In this document: positions 21,490 to 33,108 of the stretch, piece after piece
Layout of the letters: each line of letters opens with the position of its first letter
How positions within the stretch are numbered: position 1 is the first letter of the stretch
Source: Guyanagaster necrorhizus
Lineage: Eukaryota; Basidiomycota; Agaricomycetes; Agaricales; Physalacriaceae
DNA length: 48,887 nt
NCBI RefSeq assembly: GCF_019112545.1
Contig: NW_025064963.1
Coordinates: forward strand, 1 to 48,887
Direction: 5' to 3'
Translations under genes and position numbers: made by a program
Notes under the pieces: model-generated
Told to the model about the DNA's origin: nothing
Database searches by the model: none
Seen by the model: only the letters and a program-made list of their open reading frames with translations

Positions 21490-24400
21490 CTGGTCAGCCC
21501 CTTCTTTTACTTCTTCCACCTTTGTGTTTATGCTGAGTTTCTCCTCTTTCTTTTGTAATTCAGCAATCTGAGCTTGGATGTCTTCTCTAGTTCACTTCTT
21601 CTTCAGGCAGTCTTTGGCCATGTAGCCCTTCTGTCTGCAGTTGAAGCACTTCCCTTCTTTCTTCATCTGGTCTATATCTATGGGCTTTCTCATCTCTGTG
21701 TAAGTTGTTCCAGTTCTCATCTTCTGTGCACCATAGGTTGGGGCCATTGAGGTTTCTGATAATTTTTTGGCAGTTGTCTCTGACTTAGGGTTGTTTAGAG
21801 TTAGTGGAGTCAACTTCTTCGAGTAGTCTTGCAGTATCAATTGCTCTGCTTTCTGCCTTTGTCACTTCTTGTACATCTCAATGATTCTTTCCTTTCATTC
21901 ATCATATCCTACTGGCATTAGTGCTTTAATGCCAATAGCAGAGATTATTATGATGTATGAGAAGAGGATGCCTCTCTTGAGGGCCTCAACTATTTGTCTA
22001 TCATTTGCTATATTGTCTCAGATGCTAGCAAGCTTTGCAAGCCATTCCAGCTTGTCAAAGTAGTCTGTGGCCACCTTATCTCTCATCTTGTAGTCTTTGA
22101 TCTTCTGCTTGTGTATTTTCTGTACTGCTGGATCAATGAATTTATCATGCAGCATTTGTTTAAAGACTGGCCACAAGGGATATCAGTAATATTCTCAGGT
22201 GGTTGACTAGAAATTCAGAGAGATGAGGATCCACCAGGTCTTTGCCTTCTCCTCAAGATATGAAGTGGCAAAGACAATCTTGTTCATATTAATGCCAAGG
22301 TATCCAATATAAACTTTGAAGTATTGTTTGCAGTTGATCAAGAAGTGGTTAATATTATCAGATGCCCTCTTAAAGGGGTGGAGCTTGCAGAGCAGGTCAG
22401 GTTTGCACTGCAAGATGGCAGCATTGTCAGGCAGTGGGCCCATGAGATTGGGCCAGTCCAAAAATGGTGGGCACTGCCATTCTCATGGTGGTTCTGAAAA
22501 CAAATGGAGAGAGTTATTGTCTGCAACAGGACTCTCTTGTGAGACAGCTTCTTTTCAGATGATGATGCCATTTTTCATAGTGAACCCTAATCATACTGCT
22601 TCAGGATCATCCTTGACCAGTTCCTTTCCTGTGCTGCTCTCAGATCCTTCATCAGGTGGGGGCTGAGCCCTTAGAATTCAGCTTCCTCTGCCAGTCTATG
22701 AGTTTTGATACAAGCTCAATAATGCTGCCAGCATTGGTCAGATCTGAGTTAGCCTGGTGGCCATAGATTGGGAGAAAGAGACAGAGTATGAAAAAGTGCT
22801 GTAGATAGATGGAGCTATATATATGGCTTGTTTTGGGGTGATGGGTGGCAACCATGACATCAGTTGAATTGGTTATGGCACCTGGTATTCTGGTGGTCTG
22901 CTGACCAGATCCTTGGAATGGTTCTTGTTGTATTGCTGAGCAGCATAATCAGTTGCTGCATGTCTTAGGATTTCTGTTTATTTGTTAGATTCTGAATTAA
23001 TATATAATTTTCCCATTTGTGATGCCAACCAGTTGGTGTTATACTATAAGAACTTTACCTCTTTCATATACAATTTCTGATACTCCTGTGCTCAGGTCCT
23101 CTGAATTTCTTCTTCTAATGCCTTCTTGTCTATATCCTCTATAAGCTCATAGATGTGTTCTCCACCAATGCAGGGTGGTCCACTGCTTTCAGTTTCCTCA
23201 TCCTCCTTAAGCTTATCATCCTCTTTCTCTTTCTTGAGGAGAGAAGTAACAGGCAGATCATAAAAACTCTTCTCATCCTCTGGCAGTCATACTGTCTTTG
23301 TTGACCTGCTGCTTTGGCTGGATGCTGGGTCCAGCAGTGAGGCTTGAAAAGTTTGAGGCATTAAGGTAGGTGGAGGCAGGTTGGCTTCTGATATCAGAGT
23401 CATACTGGTTCCCTCCTGCTGCTCACACTATCTCCACTTGCTTATAATAGAGGCAGATGTGTTGACAGTATTTGTCATCAAGGAGCTGCCTGACCACTTG
23501 ACTTCCAAGGAACTCTTAGAGAGCATGGGTGGAGATGTAGGTATTACTAGGTACTCATAGTTTGTAGTGCCCAAGGATAGACTCATCATCCTCAAATGTG
23601 GTGTCAGCACTAGAGGTTCATCAGAGAGAGGAATACTGGGGAGTTGGAGGGCATCAGAAGGGTTCTGAGACATTATCCTGAGTTGGAGGAGTGACTCTGC
23701 TACTTTGAGCTTCATCGGCTGTGAGGACTTTTGTGTTTTCCCAGTGCTCTGGGGCTCAGAAGTCAGATTCAGCAGTACTAGGTTCTCTGAATACTGAGGT
23801 TGAGAGAGATCAGTTGGCTCATACTGGAGCAAGTATAGATACAACTTCTGGCTAGAGCTCATACTAGTTGAAGATATTGGCTCTCTCCAGTTGGACCCTT
23901 TCAACATTCTGCTGCTGGTTCTGATGCTGCTGGTTATACTCAGCAGCTTTGTTTGCCTCTCTCCTTCTGTTGATAATACACTTCTCAAGCTCACTGTAGG
24001 CTGGCTGCAGATCATTTCACTGTCTCTGTTCCTCCTATCAGAGGGCTTCTTTATAGTTGAATAGGATGTTGAGGTCCCATGTGAGGAATAGGCAGTAAAT
24101 GATTTCATTTCTGTTCTCTCAGAACTGATGCTCATTGTTGAGCCAGTCTGAGAGGGCCTGCTCCATCCTGCCACTGGTTCTGATAGAGTGATAGGACATA
24201 TTGGGGATGCTATAAGGCTGACTTCCAGATGTTATGCTGTGAGATCTTGGAGCCATCTGAGTGACATTGAGGGAATCTCTGGCACAGTCAGCAATCTCAT
24301 GGGTTCAAGAGGTGCTGGAAGAGTTGGGAGAGGGCTGCTGAGGGGTATCTTCTCAGATGTCTTCTTTGTGATGGAGAAAAGGGTTGAGACTCATGGATTT

Positions 24401-24774
24401 CTGAAGCCTGTGATATGAGGGTTGCAGTCTCTACTAGTTCATCAAGAAGGGTATCAATATCTTTCTTCTTTTTGAATATCCCCTTAATGCAGGCAGCTAG
24501 ATCTGGCTTCAGATAAGAGGCTTATTGTGGGCTGGTGGAATGTTTGTCAGGATTCAGGGATATTATATAGAGGTAAGTCAGAGGTTACATTTCATAGAAT
24601 ATGTTGAATATATTGAAACTCATTGTAATGTCTGATAGCTCAAGTGGTAATTAAACAATGTCTCTGGCACAGCTGGATAATCACCAACAATCCCAACAAA
24701 GTTCTAATGATGGATGCAAAGAGTTCAAAGAACTCTCAGTCAAAGTTCAGGTTTGATGTATTGATAGAGAGAAT
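21487..24774 (-). pseudogene. gag: first ORF and gag of G, decayed
   Basis: The start position (24774, ATT in place of ATG) leads into FFELFASIIRTLLGLLVIIQ, a predicted membrane helix. A coiled-coil-like stretch (LQPAYSELEKCIINRRREANK) lies near 23950-24030. The capsid-like part is near 22207-22461 (INHFLINCKQYFKVY, YLEEKAKTWWILI). The knuckle CFNCRQKGYMAKDC at 21607-21648 has its histidine changed to tyrosine. The frame ends at TGA 21487-21489. At least one frameshift is present. The long stop-free stretch at 23428-24174 is the wrong frame: in the frame that matches X, the stops fall on tryptophan-type positions. Confidence 0.8.
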
Positions 24775-24817
24775 TCAGTTTCATCTATACTATAGTGTGT
24801 GAGGAAAGAGAAGAGGA

Positions 24818-24830
24818 AGCTTCAAGCTAA
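24818..24830 (-). other. primer-binding site of G
   Basis: Read on the minus strand, TTAGCTTGAAGCT next to the LTR pairs with the LTR segment AGTTTTGAGCTAA (24986-24998), or better with AGCTTTGAGCTAA of the other LTR, if G-U pairs are allowed. Confidence 0.6.
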
Positions 24831-24831
24831 T

Positions 24832-25301
24832 TGTTAAACCTAAGTGTCACATAAATAGAAATACATGATAAACAGAAGTCTTCTTGCACTTTGAGAGATC
24901 ATCTGAGTCCACTGATGCATATTCTGATCAGTGTGTCATAAGGTCTTTGGATTGGCTCAAGTATAGAATAGTGTAAGAATAAACTTTAGCTCAAAACTGG
25001 AGATTTATCAGCAAGAGCAAGCCTTCTTAAATACTGTATAAGCTGTGGCTATTGATACTACTACCTATTGTGTATTACCATGTCTTTTATGCTCTTTGTC
25101 CTTGGGCATCACTACTATATATAAAAGACTGATTGTGCATTATCAGACAACACTATTGCATTGAAAAACAATAACTGACTTGATCTAGTTATGATGACTA
25201 AGCTTGGTCTCACAGCCTTAAGCACTCATTTAGGTGCTCTGACTAAGTATAAATAGAGGTTAATCATAAAAAAGAAATAGAATAAGGGTGAAATCATAAC
25301 A
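24832..25301 (-). repeat. 5' LTR of G (470 bp)
   Basis: It runs from TGTTAAACCTAAG to ATCATAACA. It pairs with 17094-17563. The TATA-like sequence and transcript-start segment lie on the minus strand near 25030 and 24990. Confidence 0.93.
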
Positions 25302-25306
25302 GACAG
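25302..25306. other. target-site duplication of G, right (GACAG)
   Basis: Exact copy of 17089-17093. Confidence 0.92.
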
Positions 25307-28255
25307 CTATTATCTGAAATAATGACAACTCTTAGGCTACAGAGTTTTGAAGACCAAGACCTGACATGCCAATCCTGCACATTGAGTGCATAGACATTTC
25401 CAGCTACATCCCTACAATGAGGGCAACCCTCTCAACTGCATCCTCTGAGCCCAGCATTGGACACCATGCCAGAGATTCCCTTAATGCCTCTAGGATGGCT
25501 TCAAGAGCCTGAAGCACCTCTCCAAATGACAGCCATGGATCCTTATACATGACACTGACAGAAAGTGGAGAGAGTATCCCTGGAGAGATTTATATCAAGA
25601 ACTAAAGCACTAACAGTGAGGGAGGAAGAACAGAGGTCATCAAAAGTGACAACAGATACTTTGCTGATGACAGTGATGAGAAAAGATATTAGCAGGTGGC
25701 AGCAGCTGCAGTCAAGCAAATAGAGCACTATCAGAGCAGCAGTGCTCCAGGTAAAACAGGAGGCATATGAATGCCACTAAGCATATTACAACAGGTTGAC
25801 CCCATTGACTCAGTCCTCTCCCAAGAGAACAAAATTTGACATACCAAACCCCTTGCTGAGTATACATGAGAGCAGGCACATGAGAAGTACAAAGCCACTT
25901 AGAAGGATGTCATTTTTAGATGATACCTCTGAAGACAAGAGGCTATAGAGTGGAGGATGGGCTCTGAGAGCCCATACACCAACACCCCTATCATTGGCAC
26001 TGAGTCCAATTCTCTGTTCTGAGAGCCAAGTATCTCCACTCTCTCAGAGCCTGACTTATGGGCAGAGCCTCTAGAAAGCATTATCTATGTGGATGATATT
26101 CACTAAAGGGCATTGCTTGATCTCAATGACAACTGTCTGCTTTTTTATAGGACTGACTCAATTGCTGAAACTGATGATATCCTAGAGTATAAAGACCACT
26201 GCTAAAATATTAGCAGAAGCATTAGAGGCAATAACAAGCACATTGACTCCACTGGAAACCTCAAGTGAGTTCTGGACAGGTCTATTACCACCCTCTTTCT
26301 TTGACCCTGATTTTACAAGAACTTTTACTAATATCACTGAATAGTGGTGGCAGAAGCAGCAAAAAGAGATACAGAAGAGCAGCTATAAAAAAGACAAGAG
26401 TCTTCTTCTTGCCTCAGACCTGGAGATGTGGGATTCAGTAACCAGCACTAAGCAAATAGTGGTTCAGCCAGACATTCTGGACATTTACAATCCATGTGAC
26501 AGTTCTCTCCCTGAGGGGGATGTGGAAACTGCAGATAGCTGGGTGGACAATGAGAGGGAGGACTCTCTATCTGAGTGGGCAAGTGTATTCGAGCAGAAAA
26601 TAACTGACAAGGAATTAATAGAAAGAGCATGAGAGGAGCATAAAGGAGAGTTTATATAGCTGTACCAGAAAGGTGTAGCCACCTTATAAACAGATGACAC
26701 CTGGTTGGTGTCACCCATGAGACAAAGATATACTGTCACTAATCAAGTTGAGCACATAGACATTCTCTAGTATGCAGCTATAGAATAGGCTATTTTTATT
26801 TACAATAAAAAATATTTAAAAAACCAACTAGCATCATTACTGGCATATAAGCCTAAGTATAATATTGGACCAATGCTATAGACACCAAGTGTAGCACTCA
26901 GCTGGACCATATACATAGCACTCTCCATTCAAACAACATCATCCCAATATATGTTTGCAATCTCAGCCATCTGAAGTATGACATCTTGGCTCACACAAAG
27001 CCAACTCAGGCTAAGGAACCCTTATCAGAATCTATGGGTGCAGCCTATGTGCTAACTCTTTGCTGGCCAACCTCTGTCAGATGAGACCAAGAGAAGTGAG
27101 AAGGCATCAGAAATCAATAACTCTGAAGAAAACAATTCTGAGGCAGTAGAATTAAAATTCACTATTCAGAATGAACACATCATGTGTAAGAAAGCACAGC
27201 CACTGGAGAGTCCTGTTGCCAATGACAACTCCCTACATTTGTTTCTAGGACTTCTGACATCCTGAAACATCCTGCTCTTTGGTGGAATCCCAAATCTAAT
27301 GACCACACTTGCTGCTGATACAGCCATTCTCAACTGCCAGCCTGATCTTCTATGCAACCTCTGCTCCTTCAAGGGGGTATCCAATGACATGGACTGATTC
27401 CTAACTGACTGTGACTAATACTTTCAAGTATACTCTCCCTTTTTCATTCTCAATATGTATAAAGTCAGCTTTGCCTCTATATATCTGGAGGATAAAGCAA
27501 AAACATAGTGAGTGCTTCTTGCCCTCATATTCTGGTCTACCATATGACAATATTACTAATATTCCTTGTAGCCAGTGTTTAAGCAAATAGTAATCGACAA
27601 ATTTACAGACTCCACTATTCAGAAGGTGCACAAGTAGAAGATAAAGGATTATAAGATAGGGGACAAACCTGCTAGAGTGTACTTCAATGAGCTGAAATGA
27701 CTTGAGAAGCTTGCCAGAGTTTATAATAATGTTACAGACACTAGATGAATGGTTGAATACATGAAGATGAAAGCTCCAACTTTTTATCTAATAATGATCT
27801 CAGCTATTAGGCAAAATATTCTGAAAGGATATGATAAATGGAAGGCCCACATTGTCACCATGTATAAGGAAAGGCAGTGACAGAAGGTGGAACAGACTAC
27901 TTTGACAGAAGAACAGAAACATCAGAGGCAAGACATAAAATCCACCTCTCCTAATTTAACCACACTTGCCAAGCCCAATGGCTCATTCTCAACTTTCTCA
28001 TATAACAAGAAGAAAACCAGTATGAGCAGAACATTTACCAGAATAAGAAAGCCAATAGATATGGATCGACTCAAGAAAGAGGAGAAATGTTTCAATTGCA
28101 GCTAAAAGAGCCACATAGTATGAGATTGTCCACAGAAGAAGAGCAAGTGCATCCAGGAAGATATCCAAGCTCAGATTGCTGAATTACAGCATGAAGATAA
28201 AGCTCTCAGACTGGAGACAAAGATTGAGGAAGTAAAAGACAGGGCTGAGCAGTGA
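25307..28255 (+). pseudogene. gag: first ORF (rest) and gag of element Y
   Basis: The front part continues the frame started at 16748. A segment near 25860-25960 (LAEYT, EQAHEKYKAT, KDVIFR) matches the J segment LPEYRQDQACIDNEI. A later one (HIDSTGNLK, FYKNFY, near 26239-26330) matches IDPTGDLKRF and FYRNFYQYRR. From about 26400 the frame is +1, reading PCDSSLPEGD and then EQKITDKELIERA. A capsid-like region follows at about 27290-27700 (YLEDKAKT, FKQIVIDKFTDS). The knuckle at 28088-28129 is damaged by stops. The frame ends at TGA 28253-28255. The same +1 step occurs in J but not in X. Confidence 0.78.
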
Positions 28256-28376
28256 GCAATTCCACTGACTCAGCCAAAACATTGAGTGATGTGTCATACT
28301 CAGATGTGGGATGGACTGACAATATTTCTGTAATACTACTTATGTCTAAATTATACATGCATTTGAATATATCTGA
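28252..28376 (+). pseudogene. pol: start of pol of element Y
   Basis: In the −1 frame relative to gag this reads STDSAKTLSD... and ends MHLNISD, matching STASAKD and MHLNIP of J. It stops at the LTR of X. Removing X and joining to the minus-strand sequence that starts at 32591 keeps the frame open in the right family sequence (SDFTTL, SESPKRNTQLP). Confidence 0.75.
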
Positions 28377-28837
28377 TGTTAGACTCAAGTGTCACATGAG
28401 CAGATATACATGATAAATGACCACTACCTTGCACTTCAGGTAAAACAATCAAGTCTACTGATGCATATTCTGATTGGTGTATCACAAGGCCAATAAAGTC
28501 AGCTCAAGTATAGAATAGTGTGAAGATAAACTTTAGCTTGAAGCTAGGGATTTACCAGTGAGAGTGAGCCTCTTAAATACTGTACAAGGTCTGCTAATAA
28601 TACTACATACTTATTGTGTGTTTCTCTGTCTATTGTGCTTATTGTTCTTGAGCATTGTTACTGTACACAAAGGGTTAACTATATATTGTCAGGCAATGTT
28701 GCTGCATCAAAAGACAATGACAGACTTGGCTAGTTGTGATGACTAAGCCTTGTCCCACAGTCCTAAGCACTTGTTCTAGCACTCTGATTAAGTATAAATA
28801 AAGATTAAATCAGGAAAGAAATGAAAAAATCATAACA
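28377..28837 (-). repeat. 3' LTR of element X (461 bp)
   Basis: It runs from TGTTAGACTC to ATCATAACA. Reverse-complemented, the LTR at 32592-33052 is the same length and nearly identical, including the otherwise unique AAGGCCAATAAAGTCAGC and CTGCTAATAATACTACATAC. Differences are transitions, several of them TG against CA. They are an LTR pair, now in opposite orientation. Confidence 0.88.
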
Positions 28838-30064
28838 TTACCCTCTCCTTAAAACCATCATCCTGATGGCTTAATTTAGGGATAACTCATAGTTGTGTAT
28901 GGCATTGTCAGTGTTCATTAGCTTTTTGTTCACCCACTGGTTGGATTCTGGCCTGTAGCTCTTCCAGCTGATCAGATAGTCAACTGTGGTCATTATTCCA
29001 CCCTCTTTTGCCCTGATTTTTCAGAGCTTATGGTTTAAAACCTGATTGACTTCATAGTGTTCTTCATCATCAATAAGGTCTGAGGGTGGAGGTGAAGGTC
29101 ATTCTTGGTTAGGAAATGCTGAGGCAATGCATAGTGTTAACAATATCTCATTAAAGATGTCATGAATTTTCCAAGTGAGCAGTAGTTGGAGTTTATAAGC
29201 ACTGGCTTCCACTTTAGAGATTATTTGGAAGAGGCCAGTGTGCTTGTCAGCTAATTTGCACTTTGGGCATGAGAGGTGAAGGTTGATTGTATCAAGCCAG
29301 ACCTTGTCATTTAATGAATATGTGTGTGCAGCATGATAGTGTTTGTCATATTGCTGTTTCATTGTGGTTGCAGCCTGTTCAAGAGCAGTCTTGGTTTCAG
29401 AGTGAATTTTTGTCATGATGGTGGCAAAATCTGTAGATACAGGAGTGGTAGTCCAGTGTCATTCTATCTGAATGACATTTGAGTGGTATCTATAATTGAC
29501 AAAGAATAGTGTTTTTCCTGTCACTGAGTGTACTCAGTTATTGTGTTAGAAGATGGTGAGAGCCAGTCATTCTATCCAGTCATCTTGTTGATAGTTAATA
29601 AATAGGTGGAGATACTTTTCCACCTCCTGATTTGCACATTCGGTTTGTCTGTCAGTCTGAGAGTGGTATGTGATGGATGCATTTTGTTTGATGTTCAGAA
29701 GACAATAGAGGTCATCCAGAAATTTAGAGATAAATTGCAGTCCTCTATCTGAGATAATCACTTGAGACATGCCATACTTAGCATAAACCTCATCGCATAG
29801 GATTTTTGTTCATCTCTTAGAAGTCAGTTCTGTTGAACAAGTGATTGGGATAATTGCTTTGGAGAATCAATTAATGATGATGATGATCACATCATAGCTG
29901 TTACAGTCTGGCAGTCCTGTGATTATGTTGATAGAGATGTGAGTCCATGGTAATAATAGAACCTCATTCAGATAGAGCAGTGCAGCCCAGGCCTATATTG
30001 ATGACTTGCCTCATTGGCAGACTTCACATACCTTGATATATACAGTGATGTTATTATCCATCTT
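28838..30064 (-). pseudogene. pol: pol end of element X (integrase core and chromodomain)
   Basis: The minus strand codes the integrase core near 29560-29950: IISDRGLQFISKF and TDRQTECANQEVEKYL are present, and the first catalytic D is N (SINIITG). The C-terminal domain lies at 29099-29416 (SLNDKVWLDTINLHLS) and the chromodomain near 28900-29090. The sequence stays homologous through the CEVCQ of the zinc region to about 30064. There 18 codons of the family sequence are missing and the text jumps to what I assign to Y. Polypurine sequence adjoins the LTR. Confidence 0.82.
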
Positions 30065-30075
30065 GCCAGTGGTTG
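30055..30075. other. rearrangement junction 2 (X integrase to Y integrase)
   Basis: Alignment to J stops near 37811 and resumes near 37865, a loss of 54 nt. The resume point is exactly where the Y fragment at 10952-11680 ends in J coordinates (37864). The reading frame stays in phase, so a plain 54-nt deletion is the alternative. Confidence 0.55.
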
Positions 30076-32591
30076 TGTGATTATAGCATGTTGCAATAAT
30101 CTTGCCACAAAGAGCTTGATCCTTAGAGATGTATATTTGTCTATTATAGTGGATCATTCCTGCTTCCTTTGTTACTTCTTATTTGTGATTGAGTGACAGT
30201 GCTATCTATTAATCTTATTTGTGTGTATCTTATATCACACTTTTGATGTGCTTGTGAATTTCTTCTTTGGTAGGCATGATTATGGCCTGGAGGTGTTCCA
30301 GTTTTAGGAGGATTACTCTCTCATTGTCACTTTCTCTCTGGTCATGGTTGGCCCTCTGATTGAGTAGGTCTGCCTTTCTATTAGCTGTGCCAGCTTTATA
30401 GTGTAACATATATTCACATTCTGATAGTTCTGTCACTCATTGAGCTTGTTGCCAATTCAGCTTTTGGGGCAGGCAGAAGTATCAGAGGTTTTGATGATCA
30501 GTCCAGACTTTGAAAGCCTGGACCAATCTAATTAGGTAATGTTATCATTTAGCCAGGGCAAGCATTATAGCTAGTAGTTCCTTGTCATAGATCTCATAGT
30601 TGCATTCCATGATTGTCAGAGATTTTGATAGGAATATGACTGGTCTTTATTTGCCATCCTGTTCTTGAGAGAAGATGACACCAATGGTGCCTTCACTTGA
30701 GTTGGCCTCAATACAGAACTTTTCATTTTGAGTTAGAATAGTGAGGATGATATCTTTAACTAATCATCATTTGAGGTTATTAAACACTGCTTGCTGGAAG
30801 AGACCTCAGGTCCATGAAGCATTGCTGATCAGCTGTGTCATTGATTGGACCATCTTGCTGTAGTTGTGAATGAACTGGTGGTAGAAGTTGGTGAATCTGA
30901 GGAAGGATTGTAACTCCTTTTTTGTGAGTTTTGGCCACTCTATTACTTCTGTCACCTTGATGAGGTCCATCTTGATGCTTCCTTTACTAATGGTGACTCT
31001 GAGGTATTCAGTCTTGAGTACCTTGAACTCACATTTCTTGGCCTTGAGGAAAAAGCAGTATTTTCTCATCAGGGCCAATACTTGTCAGACTGTTTGTTGG
31101 TGCTCCTCTTGAGTTTTGAACATAATTAAAATATCATCCAAGTAAATGGTGACCTTTCCAGTGGTGATGAGGTCTTTAAATATGTCATTTATCATCCACT
31201 AGAAGGTTGCTGGTGAATTGGTGAGCCTGAAGAACATGACTGTTAGCTCAAATAATCTTTAGTTGATACAGAAGGCAGCTTTCCATTCATCACCCTCCTT
31301 GATCTGTATGTTGTTGTAGCCTCAATGGACATCAAGCTTGGTGTAGTATTGGGTGCCCCAAAGTTTATCCATAAGCTCAGAGATTAATAGGAGTAGATAA
31401 CAGTTTTTAATCATCATCTCATTGAGTCTTTAGTAATCTTATACTGCTTGGAGTTTGCCATCTTTCTTCTTGACAAAGAAGAAGGGGGAGGCCATTGGAG
31501 ACTTTGATGGTCAGATTCATCCAGTGGAGAGGTTTTTGTCCAGAGACTTATTGAGTTCTTGTTGTTCATTGCTGCTAAGTGAGTATACCTTGCAGTCTAG
31601 GTTGGTGCTAGTATTAGAGATCAATTTGATAGCATGATCTCAGGGTTTTAGATCCAGTAATTTATCAAAACTCTTCTTGTTAAATAGATCACAGTAATCC
31701 TATGCTCATTCTAGCACCATCTCTTTGAATGTTTTTTTTCTCTTTTTCTGCATTAGCTTTTACTGCCAAGTCGTTGGCATGATGAATCATGCAGATATAT
31801 ATGGTCTCTTGTAAATTTATAGCAAGAATGGTTTCTTCATCCTCTATTTCTTCATCCCATCAATTCTTGAAATTTTCATCAGATAACTCAAAGGGGATTT
31901 TGTGGCATTGATATTACATAAATGTGATGCAGCCAGTTTTCCAGTTAATTAATGGGTTGTGGCAGATCAGCCAGTTATGACCAAGGAAGACTTCCTTGGT
32001 TCCAAGGTCAGTAACAGCCAGATCAATCTGTTCAGAGTGGTTTCTAATCATGAGCTGAAGCTCAATGAATTCAGTGATAGAACTGGCTTGGTTCTTGGTT
32101 CTATTGGCATTGTAAACTGGAATCAGAGCTGCTATGGCTCTGGTAGGAAGGTTATGCTTGGCAACAAAAGCTCAATTGATTAAGCTACCTGTGCAGCTGC
32201 TGTCAATCAGAGCAGTTACTGCATAGGTGCTATGGAATGTGAGTATTTCAATCTGAGCCTTGGCTAGAAGGTTGTGACTCAGAATCTTGGTTTGCTGGAT
32301 GAACTTTCAGGATCCTCATAACTTGTCAAGCCATTCCAGGGCTCAGCATCATTTGGCTTTCCTCATGCCTTCAATCATTTCATCAATTACTTCTTTGGCA
32401 TGGGTTTTGTGGATCCAGTTCTTGAGCATGACTTTTGCCACTGCTTCATCTTTCATGTCTTTGATGGCTCACTAAGTCTATTCAGTGTTGAATAGCTTTA
32501 GTCAGCTGATGGAGCTTGCTGCCCTTGTTCAGCCTGTAGGCAGTTGAGTGTTTCTCTTAGGTGATTCTGATTATAGAGTGGTGAAGTCAAG
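30065..32591 (-). pseudogene. pol: pol front part of element Y (pol leader, PR, RT, RNase H, IN zinc start)
   Basis: Read on the minus strand from 32591: the leader (NTQLP...), a WTW-box region near 32400-32480, and protease near 31940-32230 with DSG changed to DSS at 32196-32204. Reverse transcriptase spans about 30800-31640 and has an intact YLDD at 31133-31144. RNase H is near 30250-30720, where the first D reads N (IEANSSEG). The integrase zinc start (CYNHTTTG) ends at the junction near 30064. The N-terminal edge abuts the LTR of X next to TCAAG. I assign this piece to Y because it continues both the pol start at 28376 and the integrase at 11680. Confidence 0.75.
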
Positions 32592-33052
32592 TGTTACAAT
32601 TTTTCCATTTTCTTCCTGATTTAACCCCTATTTATGCTTAGTCAGAGTGCCAGAATGAGTGCTTAGGACCATGGGACAAGGCTTAGTCATCACAACTAGC
32701 CAAGTCTGTCATTGTCTTTTGATACAGCAATGTTGCCTAATAATGCACAGTTAACCCTTTGTGTACAGTAATGATGCTCAAGGATAATAAGCACAACAGA
32801 CAGAGAAACACACAATAAGTATGTAGTATTATTAGCAGACCTTGTACAGTATTTAAGAGGCTCACTCTCACTGGTAAATCCCTAGCTTCAAGCTAAAGTT
32901 TATCTTCACACTATTCTATACTTGAGCTGACTTTATTGGCCTTGTGATACACCAATCAGAATATGCATCAGTAGACTTGATTGTTTTACCTGAAGTGCAA
33001 GGTAGCAGTCATTTATCATGTGTATCTGCTCATGTGATGCTTGGGTCTAACA
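32592..33052 (+). repeat. 5' LTR of element X (461 bp)
   Basis: It runs from TGTTACAATT to TCTAACA. A TATA-like TATTTAAG lies at 32850-32857 and the transcript-start segment AGCTTCAAGCTAA 34 nt later at 32884-32896. The flank TCAAG and the flank of its mate (TCTGA, or TCAGA in element sense) both fit an original TCAGG after single G-to-A changes. Confidence 0.88.
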
Positions 33053-33053
33053 A

Positions 33054-33066
33054 TTAGCTCAAAGCT
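33054..33066 (+). other. primer-binding site of X
   Basis: TTAGCTCAAAGCT right after the LTR, the same sequence as in Y. It complements the LTR segment at 32884-32896 except at the two central bases, which read TG/CA variants of a likely lost CG. Confidence 0.6.
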
Positions 33067-33108
33067 TCTAGCATTCCTTTCTCAAGCCCAATTGTGCTGA
33101 GAAACTGA

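Larger units (their letters stand above)
17094..25301 (-). mobile_element. complete Ty3/gypsy chromovirus G (8208 bp), decayed
   Basis: Two 470-bp LTRs flank gag and pol, with a 5-bp GACAG duplication on each side. The LTRs align without a gap. By eye I count roughly 70 differences, all but about one being transitions, and many are TG in one copy against CA in the other. That is what independent decay of CG on either strand produces. The insertion lies in the first ORF of Y. Confidence 0.95.

Noticed and set aside
28377..32591. A single, independent element made of the LTR at 28377 and all pol to 32591
   Set aside because: The N-terminal edge ends exactly at the LTR of X, beside a duplication-like TCAAG. 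It continues the pol start at 28376 in frame, and the 54-nt gap near 30064 ends exactly where Y integrase ends at 11680. A simple 54-nt deletion in one element remains possible but leaves these matches unexplained.
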